NCBI GenBank assembly: GCA_029987315.1
Contig: DALTVZ010000169.1
Location: 1 to 12,169, forward strand
Source of the DNA: Methanocorpusculum sp.
GTDB lineage: Archaea; Halobacteriota; Methanomicrobia; Methanomicrobiales; Methanocorpusculaceae
Direction of reading: 5' to 3'
Length of the DNA: 12,169 nucleotides
Below are positions 1 to 6,604 of the stretch, piece by piece. A program made the position numbers and the translations under genes. Numbering within the stretch: position 1 is the first letter of the stretch; the number at the start of each line of letters is the position of its first letter. Under the pieces are notes generated by a model, which was not told where the DNA came from, ran no database searches, and worked only from the letters and a program-made list of their open reading frames with translations.

Positions 1-59
1 GAATCGCACGCCGTCTGGAAAAATGCTAGGGGAAAAACCGGCGTGCCGGTTTTTCTTTT
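1..59. repeat. Left arm of perfect 59-bp inverted repeat (IR-L)
   Basis: Bases 1-59 are the exact reverse complement of 536-594, with no mismatch over 59 bases. The inner boundary is sharp: base 60 does not match its partner at 535. The outer boundary cannot be seen because the window starts here, so the repeat may be longer. The stop codon of the enclosed gene (58-60) straddles the inner boundary. The arm contains a perfect hairpin, 10-bp stems at 33-42 and 45-54 with a GT loop. Confidence 0.97.
33..54 (-). terminator. Hairpin terminator directly after the GxxExxY gene
   Basis: AAAAACCGGC at 33-42 and GCCGGTTTTT at 45-54 are perfectly complementary with a two-base loop. Read on the minus strand, the hairpin begins a few bases after the stop codon of the GxxExxY gene and ends in five T. 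The A-run on one side and T-run on the other make it terminator-like on both strands. That it terminates transcription is inferred from structure. Confidence 0.7.
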
Positions 60-495
60 ACCGTGTTAAGATATTTTCATTGATTAGATATCGTTCATCG
101 GAATATATGACACGTCGCCACTCAAGTTTTCGTCTTTTTCCAAAATTGATGAGAAGTCCCAGTTTGATTCCTGTTGCTTTCAAGTAATTGACAAGTTGTG
201 CTTCATCTTCTTTTAGCAGTTCGGTTTCTGTTTTCAGTTCAAGGATAATCTTATCATAACAAACAACATCTGCCTGATAATAACTGGGAAGTTTCACGCC
301 TTTATAAAATATATTCAGATGTTTTTTGTGCTCAAAGGGAATTCCTAGTGATTCCAGTTCAACTTCCAAAGCATCATGATACACGGCTTCCAGAAATCCT
401 CGTCCTAATGTATTATAGACAGACATGGCGCATCCGATTATTTTGTGAACTTCATCAGGATAGAGGATATCTGGGTTTTCCACAAGTGAATCCAT
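58..495 (-). CDS. GxxExxY family protein (PD-(D/E)XK nuclease-like), inside an inverted-repeat cassette
   Basis: This 145-residue soluble protein carries the family signature: G33-x-x-E36-x-x-Y39 within GRGFLEAVY, then D76 and E86-x-K88 (ADVV and ILELK), spaced like the acidic residues and lysine of a PD-(D/E)XK nuclease core, then Q100 and a C-terminal KLEWRRVI block. The length is normal for the family. Biological function is unknown; nucleic-acid cleavage is only suggested by the fold. The ATG at 495 is preferred because a TATA-like sequence (518-529) lies about 28 bases upstream, implying a nearly leaderless mRNA. The gene lies between two perfect 59-bp inverted repeats and its stop overlaps the left one, so gene and promoter form a self-contained unit, possibly mobile or invertible. 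No transposase or recombinase is visible beside it. Confidence 0.9.
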   Translation of the reverse strand: MDSLVENPDILYPDEVHKIIGCAMSVYNTLGRGFLEAVYHDALEVELESLGIPFEHKKHLNIFYKGVKLPSYYQADVVCYDKIILELKTETELLKEDEAQLVNYLKATGIKLGLLINFGKRRKLEWRRVIYSDERYLINENILTR

Positions 496-517
496 ATTCT
501 TTCATATCTCAGTTTCG

Positions 518-529
518 AAATATATTATT
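518..529 (-). promoter_or_regulatory. TATA-box promoter of the GxxExxY gene
   Basis: The minus strand reads AATAATATATTT, centred about 28 bases before the ATG at 495. It sits inside the inverted repeats, so any inversion of the cassette would carry the promoter along with the gene. Confidence 0.5.
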
Positions 530-535
530 TTCCCC

Positions 536-594
536 AAAAGAAAAACCGGCACGCCGGTTTTTCCCCTAGCATTTTTCCAGACGGCGTGCGATTC
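536..594. repeat. Right arm of perfect 59-bp inverted repeat (IR-R)
   Basis: This is the exact reverse complement of 1-59. It holds the same hairpin, stems at 541-550 and 553-562 with loop AC. It lies upstream of the GxxExxY promoter, so the cassette has an identical hairpin on each side. The outer end, TGCGATTC at 587-594, recurs as a direct repeat at 641-648 in the adjacent spacer. Confidence 0.97.
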
Positions 595-852
595 CTGCGT
601 AGGCGATCAGCCGGAGCAGAGCACGACGGCGCAAGAAAAATGCGATTCGCGTTAATTCGCGGAGATTCGCGTTTCTTTTTTAATAGAGCCACACAAACCC
701 AACCAACATCTTACCATATCAGAGATTTGCGGTTGACTTTTTCTCTTCTATCCACACCCACCCGTGCACTATTCATTTTAGAGATGTGCGTTTATTCGCG
801 AAGAGCTGATAAAAAAAGAAAAAAATATTTTGCTGAGTTGATCAGACGGAAA
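595..852. other. Spacer with 10-bp-phased ATTCGCG repeats; no gene seen
   Basis: I see no convincing gene in this 258-bp spacer between the inverted-repeat cassette and the end of nifB. ATTCGCG occurs at 645, 655 and 665, exactly ten bases apart, and again at 794. A T-run and the string CTTTTTTAATAG follow at 675-686; that string recurs at 7381. A CCACACCCA motif is at 752. A long plus-strand reading frame crosses this region into nifB antisense but looks like a shadow. Confidence 0.6.
811..825 (-). terminator. T-run terminator after nifB
   Basis: The minus strand carries seven T, one C and seven T about 30 bases beyond the nifB stop codon. Oligo-T tracts without a strong stem are a usual archaeal termination signal. 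Confidence 0.55.
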
Positions 853-1785
853 TCACTCGTCGTTGCATCCGGTCCCGGAACCGTCAGCCTTGCCGCAGCA
901 GCCAAATTCATTTTGAACATCCTGACCCAGAAGTCCAACGGCGTCGGCTCTGCATCGTTGACAGTGCCGCATCTGGCGAACATACGGAGCACATATCTCA
1001 TGCATCCGTGCCTTATCCTTCGCGGTCGGAGGAACAACGTCCTTGAATTTATACTGAGGGATGATAGGGATGATATTGAAGTTGAACACACCCATCGCTC
1101 CTACTTTTTTTGCGATCTCCGGGATATGCTCATCGTTCACACCAGGGATGTACACGGTATTGATCTTCACGAGCATCTTGCGCTTAACTGCCTCTTCGAT
1201 TCCTTTGAGCTGCTGTTTGAGCAGGATCTCGGCACCCTCGCGACCGTGATACTTTTTCCCATGATACTCAACGAAGGAATATATCTTCTCGCCGATTGCC
1301 GAGTCGATAGCGTTCATGGTGACCGTGATGTTTTTGACCCCGTATTTATCCAGGATATCGATCTTTTCTGGAAGCAGCAGACCATTCGTGCTAAGACACA
1401 GGATCACGTCCGGATATTTTTCATGAACGAGGCGAAGGGTCTCAAACGTCTCCTCATTTGCAAGCGGGTCTCCCGGTCCTGCGATCCCGATGACTTTGAT
1501 ATGCTTCATCCGAGAAATGACCTCGTCGATCCGCTCCAATGCATCACCAGGGAGGAGAACCTCACTCGTGACACCAGGACGAGATTCATTCACGCAGTCA
1601 AAATCCCTGACACAGTAATTACACTGGATATTACATTTCGGTGCTACGGCAACATGGCATCTGCCAAATGTATGTCGTGCTTCCGCACTGTAACATGGAT
1701 GCTCATTGATCCTTCGCAGGGTCTCCGGGTCGTACGGAAGATTCTGTGCATCACGCAGATCATTGTCAGTTTTACGGGAGTCCAT
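853..1785 (-). CDS. nifB: NifB, radical SAM FeMo-cofactor precursor (NifB-co) synthase, stand-alone form
   Basis: NifB joins two [4Fe-4S] clusters, inserts carbide from SAM and a sulfur, and yields NifB-co, the core of nitrogenase cofactors. The radical SAM triad is C51-x3-C55-x2-C58. The accessory cluster ligands expected of NifB are all present: H29 and C31 (HPC), C64 (DCVNES), C130 and C275-x2-C278 (CQRCRAD). Family blocks NESRPGVTS, GIAGPGDPLAN and LSTNGL are intact. At 310 residues it is the short form without a fused NifX-like domain, as in methanogens. A cysteine-rich tail (residues 296-307) follows the family's usual end. The ATG at 1785 has a TATA box about 25 bases upstream, so the mRNA is probably leaderless. 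No other nif gene is in the window. It is divergent from the TPR gene. Confidence 0.93.
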   Translation of the reverse strand: MDSRKTDNDLRDAQNLPYDPETLRRINEHPCYSAEARHTFGRCHVAVAPKCNIQCNYCVRDFDCVNESRPGVTSEVLLPGDALERIDEVISRMKHIKVIGIAGPGDPLANEETFETLRLVHEKYPDVILCLSTNGLLLPEKIDILDKYGVKNITVTMNAIDSAIGEKIYSFVEYHGKKYHGREGAEILLKQQLKGIEEAVKRKMLVKINTVYIPGVNDEHIPEIAKKVGAMGVFNFNIIPIIPQYKFKDVVPPTAKDKARMHEICAPYVRQMRHCQRCRADAVGLLGQDVQNEFGCCGKADGSGTGCNDE

Positions 1786-1804
1786 GTAAGACTATTGTGT
1801 CTTA

Positions 1805-1814
1805 TTCTATAAAG
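1805..1814 (-). promoter_or_regulatory. TATA box of nifB
   Basis: The minus strand reads CTTTATAGAA, centred about 25 bases before the nifB ATG, which predicts transcription starting at or next to the start codon. It lies back to back with the TPR gene promoter in a 102-bp divergent intergenic region. Confidence 0.55.
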
Positions 1815-1838
1815 TCCAAACGTTTCTGGCACAATAGA

Positions 1839-1848
1839 TTATATATTC
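1839..1848 (+). promoter_or_regulatory. TATA box of the TPR-rlmH transcription unit
   Basis: TTATATATTC is centred 45 bases before the ATG at 1888, predicting a leader of about 20 bases. The leader contains GAGGG and AGAG stretches that could act as a weak ribosome binding site. Confidence 0.55.
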
Positions 1849-1887
1849 CCGGGGTCGAAACAAGTTAAACAGAGGGTAGAGAAGACA

Positions 1888-4800
1888 ATGGTAGATATCG
1901 GCGGCCTTTTCGGCAAAAACAATAAACAGAATCCATGGATAGCACGTGGCGAACAGGCATATGAGAAGGGACAGTATGACGATGCGATCCAGCACTTCAC
2001 CAAAGCACTTGAAATGGAGCCTGAATCGGCAAATCTCTGGACGAGACTAGCAACAAGTCAGAAATATAACCAGAAATATGACGCTGCTTCCCGTTCTTAT
2101 GCCAAAGCCGTCGAACTCGAACCAAACGATTTCCAGGCCTGGACATCACTTGCCATCCTCCTTGGCGATGCAGGAAAATATGAAGAGGCATTGTCTGCGC
2201 TTAGTCATGTTGTTCTTCCGGAAAGCGAGGTGTACCTCAAAGATAAAAAAAGCGTGTGGCTGCTCCGCTCAGGAAAATATCGGGAGGCCGCCGAGGTCTG
2301 TTCACAACTGATCTCACGTTTCCCGGGAAATATTGAGTACCGGACCCGGTATGCGGATCTTTTAATGCGAAGCGGACTCTTTGCCGAAGCACGAGCCCTC
2401 TTTGATGACCTCGCATCCACACAAGGTAAACCAGAGCTGGTCGCAAACGCAGCATTCTGCTGTGAGATGACCGGCGATATCAAAGGTGCGCTGAAACGGT
2501 ATGCAAACCTGACCGAGAGCGATGTGGTCGGCTGGTACAGAAGAGCACGGCTCGAAGAAAGTGTGGGCAACTTTAAAAACGCCGCCGCCGCGTACGGAAT
2601 GGTCCAGCATTACACGTCGGGAGATGATATCACCATCACCGTTCGCCGGGCACTTTCCTATTACTGGGACGGAAATGGAAAAGAGGCAGCGGTCCAGCTT
2701 GAAAAAGTTTTGACCAAAGGCTATGCGAACACCGAACTCTGGCATCTGCTTGGGACGATATCGTTTTTGAACGGAGAGTTCAGACGTGCCATCGAAGCCT
2801 TCGCCGAATACATCCACCTGAACCAGACAAACAACTCGGTCTGGTATATGAAAGGCTGCGCTGAGTACCTCTCCGGAAAATATAAAGAAGCACTCGAAAG
2901 CTTCGAGAAGATGAGCAAACGCGGAGCCGGCGGACCATCTCCATCGAAAATGAAATGGTTCGAGAACAACGAGCTTGACTTATTTGATAGTGCCCCTGTT
3001 CAGAAAGAGCCTGTCAAAGTTGAGGTCGGCGTCGTCAACGAGGGGCTTTTGTCCATGCAGGGGTACGCACTTGCAGCGCTTGGCCGCTACACCGAGGCGG
3101 ACAAAGCCGCCGGAGTTGTGCTCAGCCATGCACCCGCCCGACTCGACATGGAACTTTTGCACAGCCGATGCCTTGCCGGACTTGGTCGATATCAGTACGC
3201 CGGAGATTCGGCGGCACGAGTCCTTTCGAAATCGCCGGATAATATGGCGGCAATGGAGCAGCATGCCGCGTCCATGATGCTTGTCGGCAAATACAAAAAA
3301 GCCGCAGAGTCATGGGAAAAACTGGTCGAGATTGCGCCGGAAAATACCCTTGCCTACATCGGGCTTCTCCGATCCTGTACCGGGATCGGTGACTACGCTA
3401 AGGCAGAAAAGATCGCAGATCTTCTCTTGACCGAGGAGTATAAGCCGCGTGATATCACCATCACACTCCTCGCCGGAGAAGCCGCGAACTCTGCCGGGAA
3501 CTATTCTGAAGCAGTTCTCCATTACCAAAATGCCGCCCTATTGTCCCAAAACACCCCGGCAGCATACCTCGGTCTTGGATACGCATATGAAATGCTCGGC
3601 GAGTACGAAAACGCCGTGGACGCTTATACCTCGGCGGACGAGATCCTGCCAAATCATCCCGGGATCCTCATTGGTTTAGGAAGAGCCCTGGCTGCATCCG
3701 GAAAAACACAGGAGGCTGCATCGACCTATCTTCGGATCATGACCGACCACCCTGATATCGGAGGAGCCGCGGTCCAGCTCACAAAACTCTGTGCCGATCT
3801 TGGGAACAATGAACTGGGAGCGGACGCGGCTTTGGTTGCTTTATCTAAAGGAGAGGGCGGCGTCGGTCTTTTGACCCTTGGCGGAGACCTTTGCAGATCC
3901 GTCGACAGGCTCGATGAGGCACAGGATTGTTACACGGCTGTTCTAAAAGAGGAACCCGACAACATCCATGCTCTCTCCATGCTAGGACATGTTCACCTGC
4001 AAAAAGGCGAGTTCAAACTCTGTATCGAATCCGTGGACAGATGCCTTGCTCTTGTGCCGGATCATGGCGGGGCAATGTTTGACAAAGCAGCGGCATATGC
4101 CAATCTCGGCAAACTTGAGGATGCGGCAAAAGTACTGCAGCACCTCACCGAGATCGACGAGACCAACACAAAAGCTCTGCTTGAACGTGCCGAGATCCTC
4201 GAACAACTGCAAAGATATGATGAGGTGCTCGAGGTCTATGCAAAATATCTGGAGGTCGGCATGCCAAATGCGGATGTCATCAGAAAGCTTGCAGCGATCT
4301 ATCTTGTTCGAGGGGAGTATGATGAGGCGGTCTCCGGTTATGATCTCCTCCTTGAATCAAACCCTGATGACGTCGGGATACGCCGCCAGAGAGCAGAGGC
4401 TCTCAGATTCCTTGGAAGAGATGAGGAGGCGACGGAAGCCTGTGCCAAGATGCTGGCCCTTCGTCCAAACGATCAGGCCATCAGATCCATGTATGCAAGC
4501 TCACTTGCAAACATCGGAAAAACAGATGAAGCCCTCAAACAGTACGCCGATTTGACCCTCAAAGATCCGCAAAATATCGCGGCACTCTTTGGGTATGCCG
4601 ATATGCTTTCACGTATGGGTAAATATCCGGAAGCGATCCGAGCCTTTGACAAGCTCATCGCGATATATCCAAAAAACAGTCTGCTCTACATCGAAAAGGC
4701 ACTTACCTCGATCAAGATCGGGGAGCCGAAGGATATCGTGAGCGACATGACAACTGCGGCACGAATGGATCCGAAAAATCCGTATGTACTTTCCGGTCTT

Positions 4801-5112
4801 GGATTCATGCAGATGGTCACCGGCCACCCGACCGAGGCACTCGCGGCATTTGATAAAGCCGAGGCAGCCGGATGTACGGACCCTGATCTGAACTACTGCC
4901 GCGGGATCATCTATCTTCAGCAAAGAAGATTTGATCTGGCGGAAAAGGCGGCCGACCATATCCTGAAAACCGACAAGGACCACCTCCCGGCCATGCACCT
5001 GAAAGCACGATCGCTTGAGTCTGTTGGGAAACTCACAGAAGCGATCGAATACTACAATGAGATCGTAAAACTCTCCGAGGTCAGCGAAGAGACAAAGATA
5101 CCAGAGGAGTGA
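1888..5112 (+). CDS. Giant tetratricopeptide-repeat (TPR) protein
   Basis: This 1074-residue cytoplasmic protein is almost entirely TPR units of about 34 residues, enough length for roughly 30. The first is clear from residue 17 (GEQAYEKGQYDDAIQHFTKA, then PES), and similar G-Y-A-F-A-P patterned units continue to about residue 1060. No signal peptide, membrane segment or catalytic domain is visible. A proline- and charge-rich stretch at about residues 347-385 interrupts the helices and splits the protein into an N-terminal third and a longer, more canonical C-terminal part. TPR arrays act as protein-binding scaffolds; the partner here is unknown. The TGA at 5110-5112 directly abuts the rlmH ATG, so the two are probably co-translated. 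Large TPR proteins are common in Methanomicrobiales. Confidence 0.9.
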   Translation: MVDIGGLFGKNNKQNPWIARGEQAYEKGQYDDAIQHFTKALEMEPESANLWTRLATSQKYNQKYDAASRSYAKAVELEPNDFQAWTSLAILLGDAGKYEEALSALSHVVLPESEVYLKDKKSVWLLRSGKYREAAEVCSQLISRFPGNIEYRTRYADLLMRSGLFAEARALFDDLASTQGKPELVANAAFCCEMTGDIKGALKRYANLTESDVVGWYRRARLEESVGNFKNAAAAYGMVQHYTSGDDITITVRRALSYYWDGNGKEAAVQLEKVLTKGYANTELWHLLGTISFLNGEFRRAIEAFAEYIHLNQTNNSVWYMKGCAEYLSGKYKEALESFEKMSKRGAGGPSPSKMKWFENNELDLFDSAPVQKEPVKVEVGVVNEGLLSMQGYALAALGRYTEADKAAGVVLSHAPARLDMELLHSRCLAGLGRYQYAGDSAARVLSKSPDNMAAMEQHAASMMLVGKYKKAAESWEKLVEIAPENTLAYIGLLRSCTGIGDYAKAEKIADLLLTEEYKPRDITITLLAGEAANSAGNYSEAVLHYQNAALLSQNTPAAYLGLGYAYEMLGEYENAVDAYTSADEILPNHPGILIGLGRALAASGKTQEAASTYLRIMTDHPDIGGAAVQLTKLCADLGNNELGADAALVALSKGEGGVGLLTLGGDLCRSVDRLDEAQDCYTAVLKEEPDNIHALSMLGHVHLQKGEFKLCIESVDRCLALVPDHGGAMFDKAAAYANLGKLEDAAKVLQHLTEIDETNTKALLERAEILEQLQRYDEVLEVYAKYLEVGMPNADVIRKLAAIYLVRGEYDEAVSGYDLLLESNPDDVGIRRQRAEALRFLGRDEEATEACAKMLALRPNDQAIRSMYASSLANIGKTDEALKQYADLTLKDPQNIAALFGYADMLSRMGKYPEAIRAFDKLIAIYPKNSLLYIEKALTSIKIGEPKDIVSDMTTAARMDPKNPYVLSGLGFMQMVTGHPTEALAAFDKAEAAGCTDPDLNYCRGIIYLQQRRFDLAEKAADHILKTDKDHLPAMHLKARSLESVGKLTEAIEYYNEIVKLSEVSEETKIPEE

Positions 5113-5589
5113 ATGCAGGTACAGATCCTTTGCGTTGGAAAGATCAAGGACGCATATATTTCAGCAGGTATTGCCGAGTTTGAAAAACGTCTGCGTCCCT
5201 ACGCGAAGATCATTGTCACCGAACTTGCCGAGATAAAGATCCCGGATAATGCCTCGGCATCAGAGGAGATCCGCGTAAAGGAAAAGGAGGGCGAACTTAT
5301 CCTTGCACATGTGAAAGAGGGATTTTTCACGATCGCTCTCGACCCTCTCGGCGTTTCGCTTTCGAGCGAAGGGTTCGCCGAAATTTTTGGCGATGCAAAA
5401 CTCTCCGGAAGGAACATCTGCTTTGTCATCGGGGGGCCGCTCGGTCTCTCCCCCGCCGTTCTAGCTTCTGTTGGAAAAAAGCTCTCACTCTCTCACATGA
5501 CCTTTACCCATACCATGTGCAGACTTATTCTCTTCGAACAGGTATATCGCGCGTTTCGCATCTTACACGGCGAACCCTATCACAAATAG
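5113..5589 (+). CDS. rlmH: RlmH-type 23S rRNA (pseudouridine1915-N3)-methyltransferase (SPOUT family)
   Basis: RlmH methylates N3 of a pseudouridine in helix 69 of 23S rRNA in the assembled ribosome, using SAM bound in a trefoil knot. The 158-residue length is typical. Diagnostic features are an N-terminal strand (QILCVGKIKDAYI), the knot motif FVIGGPLGL at residues 104-112, an LSLSHMTFTH block at 125-133, EQVYRAFRI at 142-150 and the terminal YHK. In many family members the residue after TH is Q; here it is T134. The ATG starts immediately after the TPR stop, and the GAGGAG at the end of the TPR gene serves as its ribosome binding site, so translation is probably coupled. RlmH is best known from bacteria and occurs in only some archaea. 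Confidence 0.92.
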   Translation: MQVQILCVGKIKDAYISAGIAEFEKRLRPYAKIIVTELAEIKIPDNASASEEIRVKEKEGELILAHVKEGFFTIALDPLGVSLSSEGFAEIFGDAKLSGRNICFVIGGPLGLSPAVLASVGKKLSLSHMTFTHTMCRLILFEQVYRAFRILHGEPYHK

Positions 5590-5628
5590 ACCCGCATACC
5601 GTGTCACTTGTTGTCATGTAGCATCAAC

Positions 5629-5635
5629 ATTATAC
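5629..5635 (+). promoter_or_regulatory. TATA box of purC
   Basis: ATTATAC is centred about 30 bases before the ATG at 5662, predicting an mRNA with almost no leader. This supports the 5662 start over the upstream TTG at 5608, which would lie ahead of the promoter. Confidence 0.45.
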
Positions 5636-5661
5636 GTGGTCAGTCCCAACATATATGTACC

Positions 5662-6342
5662 ATGAAATTGGTATACACCGGCAAAACAAAGGATGTGTTC
5701 TCACTTAAAGACGGGAACTATCTGCTGAAATTTAAGGATGACTGTACGGGAGCTGATGGCGTATTTGATCCTGGGATGAACACAGTCGGCCTGACTATAG
5801 AAGGTGCCGGACGTGCTTGTCTTAGATTAACACAATACTTCATGGAGATCCTGAATGCGAAAGGGATCCCAACTCACTTCGTCAGTGCAGATGTCGAAAA
5901 TGCCACGATGACCGTGAAACCTGCCAAGACCTTTGGCAAGGGGCTTGAGGTCATCTGCAGATTCCGCGCGGTTGGCAGTTTCTATCGCAGATACGGCGAC
6001 TATGTGAAGGAAGCAGCAGTTCTTCCGGCATTTGTTGAAACGACCTTCAAAGATGATGCACGTGAAGACCCGCCTGTGACCAAAGATGCACTGGTGATCC
6101 TCGGTATCATGTCACCACAGGATTATGAGGATCTGAAGGTCATGACCCAGAAGATCGGGACCATCATAAAGGAGGAGCTCGCAAAGAAGAACATCGAGCT
6201 CTACGATATCAAATTCGAGTTCGGTAAGATCGGGGATCAGGTCGTTTTGATCGATGAGATCTCGGGTGGAAACATGCGTGCCTACAAAAACGGCAAGTAC
6301 ATTTCACCACTGGATCTGACCAAGATGGTTGTTGGCGAGTAA
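5662..6342 (+). CDS. purC: SAICAR synthetase (phosphoribosylaminoimidazole-succinocarboxamide synthase)
   Basis: PurC condenses CAIR with aspartate using ATP to give SAICAR in purine biosynthesis. The 226-residue protein opens with the ATP-binding segment ([11 protein letters not shown], then LLKFKDD). It contains RFRAVGSF at 100-107, [10 protein letters not shown] at 179-188 and DEISGGNMR at 198-206. Most PurC proteins have DEIxxPD at the last site, so this belongs to a variant subgroup that I recall from Clostridia, which hints at gene transfer. The ATG at 5662 is chosen because the family begins at this point, a TATA box sits about 30 bases upstream, and the in-frame extension to a TTG at 5608 adds 18 residues with no family similarity. 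No other pur gene is adjacent. Confidence 0.92.
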   Translation: MKLVYTGKTKDVFSLKDGNYLLKFKDDCTGADGVFDPGMNTVGLTIEGAGRACLRLTQYFMEILNAKGIPTHFVSADVENATMTVKPAKTFGKGLEVICRFRAVGSFYRRYGDYVKEAAVLPAFVETTFKDDAREDPPVTKDALVILGIMSPQDYEDLKVMTQKIGTIIKEELAKKNIELYDIKFEFGKIGDQVVLIDEISGGNMRAYKNGKYISPLDLTKMVVGE

Positions 6343-6379
6343 TCAATTTCCTTTTTTTTCTGGTGTTTATGTATCAAGC

Positions 6380-6511
6380 GTACTTCGATTTCGTGTACGA
6401 GATCAGTGTTGATACATGAGATTATTTAACCGCGAATTAGCCCAAGTGGGCTAATTCGCGTTTTTTAAAATCTCATATGTCCACACCCAACCGTACACGA
6501 AATCAAAGTAC
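6380..6511. repeat. 132-bp nested palindrome with near-perfect 20-bp inverted ends (MITE-like or structured RNA)
   Basis: GTACTTCGATTTCGTGTACG at 6380-6399 pairs with CGTACACGAAATCAAAGTAC at 6492-6511 at 19 of 20 positions. Inside it, ATGAGATT (6416-6423) pairs with AATCTCAT (6469-6476), and within that a perfect 13-bp stem pairs 6431-6443 with 6448-6460. Three concentric stems make the whole region one long imperfect palindrome. The right end recurs inverted at 7438-7463. Confidence 0.7.
6431..6466 (+). terminator. Strong intrinsic-type terminator downstream of purC
   Basis: A perfect 13-bp stem (CGCGAATTAGCCC with its complement) closed by an AAGT loop is followed by six T at 6461-6466. 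An eight-T run also lies just after the purC stop near 6352-6359, so this may be a second, stronger stop about 90 bases downstream. Confidence 0.75.
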
Positions 6512-6576
6512 AACCTGAGAGTGGGTTATTTTTTTGGTTGAGATTACACCGAGCAGGTAATAATTCTACAATAATT

Positions 6577-6585
6577 CTTATATTA
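6577..6585 (+). promoter_or_regulatory. TATA box of the chagasin-like lipoprotein gene
   Basis: CTTATATTA is centred about 24 bases before the ATG at 6605. This predicts a leaderless mRNA, consistent with the lack of any Shine-Dalgarno sequence before the ATG. Confidence 0.5.
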
Positions 6586-6604
6586 GATAGCTCCATCATT
6601 CATT

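Larger units (their letters stand above)
6343..6604. other. Structured intergenic region downstream of purC; no protein gene seen
   Basis: This 262-bp stretch holds, in order, an eight-T run just after purC, a hairpin at 6369-6417, a nested palindrome at 6380-6511 with a strong terminator in its core, and the chagasin-gene promoter. No open reading frame with family features is present. Confidence 0.6.

Noticed and set aside
348..569. Plus-strand frame of 73 codons across the GxxExxY gene and right inverted repeat
   Set aside because: It is antisense to a recognised gene and partly encoded by the repeat, with no promoter or domain.
586..1812. Long plus-strand reading frame of 408 codons overlapping nifB
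   Set aside because: It is antisense to a clearly conserved nifB, shows no family motif, and begins inside the inverted repeat. It is best explained as a shadow of nifB codon usage.
1888..5112. Regular repetition in the TPR gene considered as a DNA repeat or CRISPR array
   Set aside because: The periodicity is about 102 bases at protein level (34-residue units) with degenerate DNA, and there are no conserved repeats with unique spacers.
5608..5661. Upstream in-frame extension of purC from a TTG at 5608
   Set aside because: The 18 added residues have no family similarity, and the purC TATA box at 5629-5635 lies inside this stretch.
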